Part shown: piece by piece, positions 7,677 to 12,476 of the stretch
Numbering within the stretch: the stretch's first letter is position 1
How the letters are laid out: every line of letters begins with the position of its first letter
Assembly (NCBI GenBank): GCA_001598975.1
Contig: BBXU01003066.1
Coordinates: 1-12,476 of the forward strand
Source: Parachlorella kessleri
Lineage: Eukaryota > Chlorophyta > Trebouxiophyceae > Chlorellales > Chlorellaceae
Length of the DNA: 12,476 nt
Reading direction: 5' to 3'
Translations under genes and position numbers: made by a program
Notes under the pieces: model-generated
Seen by the model: only the letters and a program-made list of their open reading frames with translations
Told to the model about the DNA's origin: nothing
The model's database searches: none

Positions 7677-8036
7677 TCATGTGCACCAGTGAAAGTAGTC
7701 GGTGAACACGAACCGCGCCTCCAGGCGCCCCAGCCACCGCCGCAGCAGCCCACAAGCAGCCGCGCCCACCGCCAGCAGGAAGGGCGGGCTGGCCACCGCC
7801 GCCGCGCCGCCCTGGAGCAGGCCCCCCCACCCAGGGCCGCTGCTGAGCAGGGCCAGGAAGGAGGTGAGCTGGGGGGTAGTGGCGGTACCACTAGTAGTGC
7901 CCGCAGGTGAGGTGGCAGGCGGTGGGGGAGCGACGCACCACCCGCCGCCGCCCAGGGCCAGCGACAGAGCGGCAGCCGTGCCGGCGGTGGCGGCGAAGGA
8001 GAGTGCGCGCTTGAGGCCCCTGACGCACGCCAGCGC
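7677..8036 (-). CDS. Rieske gene last exon: C-terminal membrane helices and stop
   Basis: Acceptor GGCATGCAG|GCG, 119 codons, TGA at 7677-7679. It starts ALACVRGLKRALSFAATAG and runs into a hydrophobic Ala/Leu stretch (TAAALSLALGGGGW), then a Pro/Thr-rich loop, then a second helix (PPFLLAVGAAACGLL) and the family-like end RRWLGRLEARFVFTDYFHW. Two C-terminal helices anchoring the enzyme in a plastid membrane are standard for this family. Confidence 0.92.
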   Translation of the reverse strand, partial: ALACVRGLKRALSFAATAGTAAALSLALGGGGWCVAPPPPATSPAGTTSGTATTPQLTSFLALLSSGPGWGGLLQGGAAAVASPPFLLAVGAAACGLLRRWLGRLEARFVFTDYFHWCT

Positions 8037-11000
8037 CTGCATGCCGGGGAAAGGCGCCCCAGGCTGGGTAGCTAACCACAAGCTACACGCGTCTGGTGTG
8101 ACGTTAATCTACCGTTCTTCTGGGCCCAGACAAGGGCACCGGGGTAGGCCCAGGCTTGGGGAGCTGAGCACAAGCTACAGATGTCTGGTTTGACCTCCAC
8201 CTAACAATCCTTGGGCCCAGTCAAGAGCATTGGGGTTAGGCCCAGGCTTGGGGAGCTGATCAGGGGCCCCGCCTGACCAGTGGAAGGTAGCGCCCTCAGG
8301 CTGAACCCCTTGCCCGAACCTGAGCCCTCCCTCACACAACTATCGGTGCAGTCCCTCCCACACAGCCACAACGACGGCGTGCCATGCATGTCCTTGCTTG
8401 CAGCATATGTACCAACAACAAGCACATGAGTAAAGTACTGACAAGGAGTTTGGAAGAGTACAGGAATACTCATCTGTACACACGCTGTGTAGGCGACACC
8501 GGCCTGAGTATACATGATTTGCAAAGTCATGCACCCGGGGACCTTCGATAACCAAGGCCTACTCACCCGCCGGCAGCTGGGGCAGTACTTGGTGTGCTGC
8601 TCGTAGCGGTCCAGGATCTGGTCACGGCTCATGGGGGGCAGCACCTGCACTCAGTATTGGTAGGATCGATCAGTCAACCTGCTCCCAACTCATGGGGGGG
8701 CAGCACCTGCACCCGGCTTGGACTTGTCAACTACTGGTAGGCTGCATTGCATATCCTTAAAAAAAATGATCCTAGGGTTAGGGCTATGGCCAGTCTGGCT
8801 ACCCGCTAGTGACGACGTGTTCAGCAGACCAACAAGCAGGGGCCCATGCAGCACCACGACGTGGCCAGGCGCCTGCACCTGACCCGGCTCCCAGGGGTGC
8901 GAGTTTCAGGACCTGCCGAAGGCCAACACCTCCCAGGAGACAATCGGCCTAGATTTACTAACTCGACCACCTTGAGTGCTCCATCCAAGGGAGGGCCCCA
9001 CCTCCTACACCTCCCTGCCCTGCCCCGCACAGTCAAGCCCGTGCTTCTTACGGTGCTCCCTGCCGGCCCTTGGTCCCCTCGTCAGGTGCGTACCTGCTGC
9101 TACACCAAGCCCGCCACCCTCTCCCCTTCACTAATCCCCACACGAAACCCAGAGCAGCGGGCTGCCAGCCCCACCCCTTGCAGGCTAGCCAGCCAGCGCC
9201 TCGCGCCTCCAGCAAAGATCACATCTGACTAAAATCTGGCACAGGAGCATTGCCGAAGGGCTAACCCGCTCCTCTGCCCACCACCCAAGCAAGCGATGCC
9301 ACTGTGCAGCCCCTGGGCGGCCCATGCCCTTCAGCCTTGCCTGGACAGCGGTGCCAAACGGCCCGTATCCTTCCGTAAATAGAGCTGGAACAGCAGTGCC
9401 AAACGGCCCATGCCCTTCAGCCTTGCCTGGACCGCGGTGCCAAACGGCCCGTATCCTTCCCTAATAAAATTGGAACAGCAGTGCCAAACGGCCCATGCCG
9501 TTCAGCCTTGCCTGGACCGCGGTGCCAAACGGCCCGTATCCTTCCCTAATAAAATTGGAACAGCAGTGCCAAATGGCCCATGCCGTTCAGCCTTGCCTGG
9601 ACCGCGGTGCCAAACGGCCCGTATGCGGGGCCGCCCCCTCCCGCCCGCTCCAGCCAGCGCCGAAAGGTGGCAACCCCCCGGTCTGCCCCCGCGGGGATGA
9701 AGTAGGTTGCCTTCCAGCCCCTGCCGTCAACCAGGGCTGCCTGCTCCTGCAACCATGGCAGCCCAGCATGCTCTCAAGATAAATGCATTGTACGGGTATG
9801 GAGGAGTTCCCCCTTCCAGCCCCTCCCATCCACCAGCGCTGCCTGCTCCTGCAACCATGGCGGGGCAGCCCAGTATGCTCTCATGACAAACGCATTTAGC
9901 GGGTATGAAGTAGGTTGCCTTCCACCCCCTCCCATCCACCAGCGCGGCCTGGTCCTGCAACCGTGGCGGGGCAACCAGCATGCTCTCAAGATGATTGCAC
10001 AATACTGGTACGAACGAGTTCCCCTTTCCAGCCCCTCCCGTCCACCAGCACTCCCTGCTCCTGCAGCCATGACGAGCCGCCAAGCTTGCCAACGCTTAAG
10101 TCACGGAGGGCAGCCCTGCATTGCAATCTACATTGTAGCACGCCAGGGGTACTAGGATACTTACCTTTATCACCGAGCCCCGCGTCCACTTGTGCTGCCT
10201 GCTCGTGCACATCCAACTCAGCAGCCGTCTAGTGGAAAGGCACAGACGGTCAAGCCCGGTTAAGAAGCTACCCTTGCAACCCCGCCCCAGTTGTGCCGTC
10301 CCTCCCATAACTATTCCAGGCAGCAATGTAGCAGTTAGGATCCGCTAATGTAGGGCAGCGCTAGCTGACAGGACGATACATGGTCATAAAAACCAGCGGT
10401 GCCGATGGGTTGCAAGGTCCAGGGCCAAACACCGCCAGCTCCTGCAAGCGTAGCATCTAACCAGGCAACAATTCAGATGGGCCTCGCCCCCAGAACGACC
10501 ATCACGACATGAGGAATTCAGAGGGAACCCTCAAGAAAACGATACAGGGCATCCAGGCCTACCTGGTCCCGGATGAACAGGGTATCTCCATCCAGCACCT
10601 CGTGGGTTCTCAGATCCAGAAACCATTGCATGCCTCGCAGCAGCAGCGCACCCACGCCTGCATGCCAGAAAGTAGTCGTGTGTTACAGACAAGGTAGTAA
10701 CAGACAAGGAGTGTGCAAATGGGGGATATTGTGGCTGCTGCGCTGGCCAGCCGCTGGGTGCAGTAGGGGCTACCCACAATGTCTGCTCACCACTGCCTCA
10801 AGCACAGTGGAAGCGGCACCTTGTCCGACCGACACAGCGCTACAGCCGCCAGGGCTGCTGCTGCTGCTGCGCACGCCGGGGCGTACCTGACTGCAGTACT
10901 CGCTTGGCCCGCGGCGGCAGGGCGTTGGTGGAGTAGCCGGCCACGATACGGCTGTTGCCAGGTGTCACAGGCACCGCGTAGAACACCAGGCTCAGCCACT

Positions 11001-12404
11001 TGGTGGCCCTACGGTTGGGCTGCAGCCTGCAAGGGAGGTAGTTGTTTGCATGAAACTACACGGTAACTGGTTTCTAGACCTCCAGGGAGCCATTCAAGAT
11101 GGAAATGCACGTGACAGGAAGGAGCCATTTGTAGCAGCTCCACGGTTTACGTGCTGCACCTGCAGGATGTGAGGCGTTCTCTGTTGCCGAAGGTGAGAAG
11201 AGAGGAAGGCGTGTGCTGCGACCCTGCATTACTGAGTGTGCCTCAGTACCAACCCCCCCCCCCCCCCCCCCCCCCGAGCCTGGACAACCCCGAGAGTCCC
11301 CCCCGGGGTCAAGCTGCAACCTGCGGCAGCTAAGTTGCCTAATGTTGGGCAATAACTACCGCATCTCTGTGGGGTATGCACTGTGGCGCCATTTGAGGGT
11401 CAAAGGCGGGGCGGGACATGTGCAAGGCTAGTAGGAACAATGTGAGAAAATGGCCAATCAGAAGACTGGTAGGGTTGGGGTTGGGGTTGAGGTTACCCCA
11501 CTCCAGTGTGGTGAAGGGTACCCTAATACCCCACCACTGCGTCTCTAGCCTGGTAGACCACAAATAGCACCCAGGTCCCCTACACATGCAGGCACTGGTG
11601 TGCGCAAGATTAGCCGTCAAGCGGGTCAGGTGTGGCGGTCAGCCGTCGTGCATGCAGCCCATGGATGGTGACAGGGCGCGCCGCAAATAGATAAATGAAT
11701 AAATGAATGAATAAATAAGTAAATACGTACATACATAGAAGGGAGCCCTGCAAAGCGTGAGCACCCACCAGGCCAAAGCGGGGGGCTGGAATGCGGTAGC
11801 AAAGGTGACCCCCTTCTGGTGGAACAGCAGTGTGAAGCCGCCCTGAGCATTATCTTCTCCCTCAATCTCTATCTTGAGGGGGCCGCCCCTGCACTCGACC
11901 CAGAGGGCCACAGCAGCAGGGGAGGGCAAGCTCGTTGTATGCCGGCCCCCTGCGCAAGGGGCGAGTCTCATGCACCCCATTGCCCAGCAGAGCAGCCGAA
12001 AGGCAGCCCATGATACCCACAGGTCTGCTCCCATGCATGTGCCGGTTAAGAGAGGACTCTCCGCTTAGAAAAGGAAGGAAAGGAATCAGTTAGCCCATAT
12101 GAAGCGCTACAGCCCTGAAGTCCAGCTGTCAGTCTCGCAGATGGAAAGCCAATGACAAGAAGGGGTCAGACACCGGTTTAACGGGTGCCAGCTGCGTGTC
12201 AGTATGTATAATTCGTTGCTGCCCGTATTAACTTCATGCTTGGATGGTACCTCAGCGCAAGACATGCAGACCGCCTGCCTTCCTTGCCTGCTGCCATACC
12301 TGTCCCGGGAGCCGATGACATTGTGGTGACTAAAATGGATGTGGGAGGGGTCCATAAGATTCTCCACCAGTGAGTCGTAGCTCACCGGCAGCTCACGCAT
12401 GTAC
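7677..12404 (-). CDS. PAO/Tic55/PTC52-type Rieske non-heme iron oxygenase, C-terminal part (multi-exon)
   Basis: Seven exons join without a phase conflict: 12300-12404, 11769-11888, 10887-11026, 10563-10657, 9597-9746, 8567-8644 and 7677-8036, giving about 350 residues to a TGA stop. The first visible exon carries the mononuclear-iron site NLMDPSHIHFSHH (N-x2-D-x2-H-x4-H). Family landmarks follow: LVFYAVPVTPGNSRIV, LDGDTLFIRDQ, a WK-ATYFIPAGADRG segment with FRRWLERAGGGGP, then DRYEQHTKYCPSC with the CxxC motif, and two C-terminal hydrophobic helices ending FVFTDYFHW. In plants these chloroplast envelope or thylakoid enzymes use a Rieske cluster and ferredoxin to oxidise tetrapyrroles; PAO opens the pheophorbide a ring during chlorophyll breakdown. 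The CxxC argues against chlorophyllide a oxygenase. The Rieske domain and transit peptide would lie beyond the right edge. I cannot choose between PAO and its paralogues from this half. Confidence 0.92.
8037..8566 (-). other. Intron of the Rieske gene with ~90-bp tandem repeat
   Basis: About two and a half units of a 90-91 bp repeat fill 8055-8265; TGGGCCCAG recurs at 8121 and 8212, and AGGCT-GGG-AGCT-CACAAGCTACA blocks near 8061 and 8151. The rest (8266-8566) shows nothing identifiable. Confidence 0.75.
8055..8265. repeat. ~91-bp intronic tandem repeat, about 2.5 units
   Basis: Direct repeat with moderate divergence, close to the acceptor of the last exon but not including its coding edge. 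Confidence 0.8.
8567..8644 (-). CDS. Rieske gene exon: CxxC motif
   Basis: Acceptor GAGTGCAG|GTG, 26 codons, donor CGGCGG|GTGAGT, phase 0 at both ends. It encodes VLPPMSRDQILDRYEQHTK then YCPSCRR. The CxxC near the C-terminus is characteristic of PAO, Tic55 and PTC52, where it has been linked to thioredoxin control. Confidence 0.93.
8645..9596 (-). other. Intron of the Rieske gene, 952 nt, GC-AG type
   Basis: It begins with GCAAGG and ends GAGTGCAG. It contains three intronic units of the 85-bp array (9321-9576) and an echo of the next exon's acceptor (8688-8712). The stretch 8713-9320 shows no coding-like or repeated signal that I can support. Confidence 0.7.
8688..8712 (-). repeat. Intronic near-copy of the VLPPM exon acceptor
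   Basis: Repeats 8626-8647 (GTGCAGGTGCTG, then a C run, then ATGAG on the minus strand) about 62 bp upstream in transcription. The copy has seven C where the exon has six. Entry here would read VLPPHELGAG and stop at a TGA, so it is a non-productive acceptor. Confidence 0.75.
9321..9620 (-). repeat. 85-bp tandem array of the exon's 3' edge and donor, four units
   Basis: Units begin at 9321, 9407, 9492 and 9577 (periods 86, 85, 85). Each holds, on the minus strand, codons for YGPFGTAVQ followed by CAG|GCAAGG. The unit at 9577 is the true exon end; the other three lie in the intron. The unit at 9321 is the most diverged (GCG/GCT, synonymous). Confidence 0.92.
9597..9746 (-). CDS. Rieske gene exon: ATYFIPAGADRG block, GC donor
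   Basis: Acceptor GGTTGCAG|GAG and 50 codons in phase 0 to GTC CAG, then the non-canonical donor GCAAGG. It encodes QAALVDGRGWKATYFIPAG, ADRGVATFRRWLERAGGGGP and AYGPFGTAVQ, the family's YF-P-AD-FR-W-GGGP region. Joining to VLPPMSRDQ restores the expected family order. Reading on instead reaches a TAG at 9546-9548 and would lose the CxxC and membrane helices. A weaker GT donor (GCG|GTCCAG, six bases earlier) is also in phase. Confidence 0.85.
9694..10075 (-). repeat. Four-unit tandem array of a splice acceptor plus the 5' edge of the 9597-9746 exon
   Basis: Units anchored by TTCCA at 9712, 9814, 9920 and 10026 (periods 102, 106, 106). Each carries a TGCAG acceptor followed by codons for EQAALVDGRGWK or a close variant (DQAALVDGRGWK, EQGVLVDGRGWK). 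The unit nearest the gene's 3' end is the true exon. Units alternate: the true exon and the 9920 unit continue ATYFIPA, whereas the 9814 and 10026 units continue with a GEL-type sequence, so the basic repeat is a dimer of about 210 bp. Confidence 0.88.
9747..10562 (-). other. Intron of the Rieske gene containing acceptor-side echo array
   Basis: The half nearest the exon (9747 to about 10075) is the tandem array described separately. The 10165-10228 cryptic segment sits in the middle. The remainder (10229-10562) shows nothing clear. Confidence 0.7.
10165..10228 (-). other. Cryptic exon-like segment with strong donor
   Basis: Possible acceptor CCACTAG and strong donor AAAG|GTAAGT enclose 64 nt. 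Read in frame after the previous exon it gives TAAELDVHEQAAQVDAGLG, and its EQAAQVD part resembles the start of the true next exon (EQAALVD). Including it would shift the frame by one, so it looks like a degraded echo or a frame-breaking alternative exon. Confidence 0.35.
10563..10657 (-). CDS. Rieske gene exon: LDGDTLFIRDQ block
   Basis: Acceptor GGCATGCAG|GC, 31 codons, donor GACCAG|GTAGGC (phase 0). It encodes GALLLRGMQWFLDLRTHE followed by VLDGDTLFIRDQ, matching the conserved DGD-xx-hxxxQ block of the family. Confidence 0.92.
10887..11026 (-). CDS. Rieske gene exon: central conserved block
   Basis: Acceptor CCCTTGCAG|G, 46 codons, donor TCAG|GTACGC (phase 1). It encodes LQPNRRATKWLSLVFY, then AVPVTPGNSRIVAGY, a hallmark of the PAO/Tic55 group, ending AKRVLQS. 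Confidence 0.92.
11253..11275. repeat. 23-base C homopolymer
   Basis: Uninterrupted C on the plus strand (G in the transcript). Such runs are prone to length errors in sequencing and to polymerase slippage. Confidence 0.9.
11688..11737. repeat. AATA/AATG tetranucleotide microsatellite
   Basis: Imperfect ATAA/ATGA units grading into GTAA and TACA units, inside the 742-nt intron. Confidence 0.8.
11769..11888 (-). CDS. Rieske gene exon
   Basis: Acceptor GAGTGCAG|G completes an Arg codon; 39 codons; donor GCCTG|GTGGGT leaves phase 2, completing Trp with the next exon. It encodes GGPLKIEIEGEDNAQGGF and then LFHQKGVTFATAFQPPALA, part of the beta-rich catalytic domain. Confidence 0.88.
12300..12404 (-). 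CDS. Rieske gene exon: mononuclear iron-binding motif
   Basis: Acceptor GGATGCAG|G, 34 codons, donor GGGACAG|GTATGG (phase 2). It encodes YMRELPVSYDSLVENLMDP followed by SHIHFSHHNVIGSRD; Asp and two His are the expected Fe ligands and the Asn is the conserved one. The exon before it probably ends near the window edge (CCTAG|GTGACG at 12463), but only ~14 nt of it would be visible, so I do not call it. Confidence 0.92.
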
Positions 12405-12476
12405 CTGCATCCAGGGTTCCTACCGCGTTTGCCAGGCGCCGGACGCTGATGGGCAGCGTCACCTAGGACCCAATCT

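Larger units (their letters stand above)
11027..11768 (-). other. Intron of the Rieske gene with microsatellite, poly-C and telomere-like patch
   Basis: It contains an AAAT/AATG tetranucleotide run (about 11688-11737), a 23-base C run at 11253-11275 (G on the transcribed strand) and a short GGTTGGGGTTGGGGTTG patch near 11474-11490. No coding-like segment was seen. Confidence 0.75.

Noticed and set aside
7702..8193. 163-residue plus-strand open frame
   Set aside because: Antisense to the last exon of the Rieske gene, whose product is recognisable on the minus strand.
9546..9596. Stop codon TAG at 9546-9548 as the end of the Rieske gene
   Set aside because: The CxxC block and C-terminal helices of the same family follow downstream in matching phase, so this extension is better read as intron.
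9321..10075. CRISPR-like array
   Set aside because: Units are contiguous tandem repeats with no unique spacers, and they contain exon and splice-site sequence of the host gene.
9747..10092. 121-residue minus-strand frame running through the acceptor array
   Set aside because: The frame is open only because the repeats lack stops; it matches the family only in short blocks repeated from the real exon.
11474..11490. Telomeric repeat
   Set aside because: Only two to three TTGGGG-like units inside an intron, too short and unlike the usual green-algal telomere repeat.
12463..12476. Preceding Rieske gene exon ending at CCTAG|GTGACG
   Set aside because: The phase would fit, but it would leave an intron of only about 58 nt and shows only 14 nt of exon; not enough to call.

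Overview
This window reads as nuclear DNA of a green alga, most likely a chlamydomonadalean. It holds two intron-dense genes, both on the minus strand. Exons are short (57-360 nt). Donors are mostly GTGAGT-like and acceptors end in TGCAG. The exonic DNA is GC-rich, and one product belongs to a chloroplast Rieske oxygenase family. The taxon is an inference; no rRNA or other marker is present. I built both gene models by hand, joining exons only where donor, acceptor and codon phase agree.

Left gene (about 25-6197, minus; both ends missing or unresolved). In transcription order it encodes a small N-terminal piece, a hydrophobic transmembrane helix with a basic stop-transfer (5707-5906), a Gln/Tyr-rich linker with four hexapeptide repeats (5206-5400), a coiled-coil region (4571-4627, 3954-4184, 3458-3550, 3034-3132), a flexible linker (2528-2677), and a protein kinase domain running off the left edge (1971-2044 to 25-108). 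The Gly-rich loop, beta-3 Lys, alpha-C Glu and catalytic loop are all visible. It looks like a membrane-anchored, receptor-like kinase of the TKL/Raf-like type, with HLD in place of HRD.

Middle (about 6198-7676). No firm gene. It should contain the unresolved 5' end of the kinase gene and the 3' UTR of the gene to its right.

Right gene (7677-12404, minus; the 5' half lies beyond the window). Seven phase-consistent exons encode the C-terminal ~350 residues of a pheophorbide a oxygenase (PAO)/Tic55/PTC52-type Rieske non-heme iron oxygenase. They include the mononuclear-iron motif N-x2-D-x2-H-x4-H, the C-terminal CxxC motif and the terminal membrane helices.

The most striking feature is in the introns. 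Several exons in both genes are flanked inside the introns by extra copies of their own edges: the splice site plus 25-60 nt of adjoining coding sequence. Some are single copies and some are tandem arrays with periods of ~85-106 bp. In the pairs I aligned, nearly every difference between an exon and its echo falls at a third codon position and is synonymous (about 25 of 26, excluding the most degraded copies). The echoes therefore look like present or recent coding sequence, such as alternative or mutually exclusive exons, rather than inert intron. They may also reflect an unusual mode of intron growth by repeated tandem duplication across exon-intron junctions.
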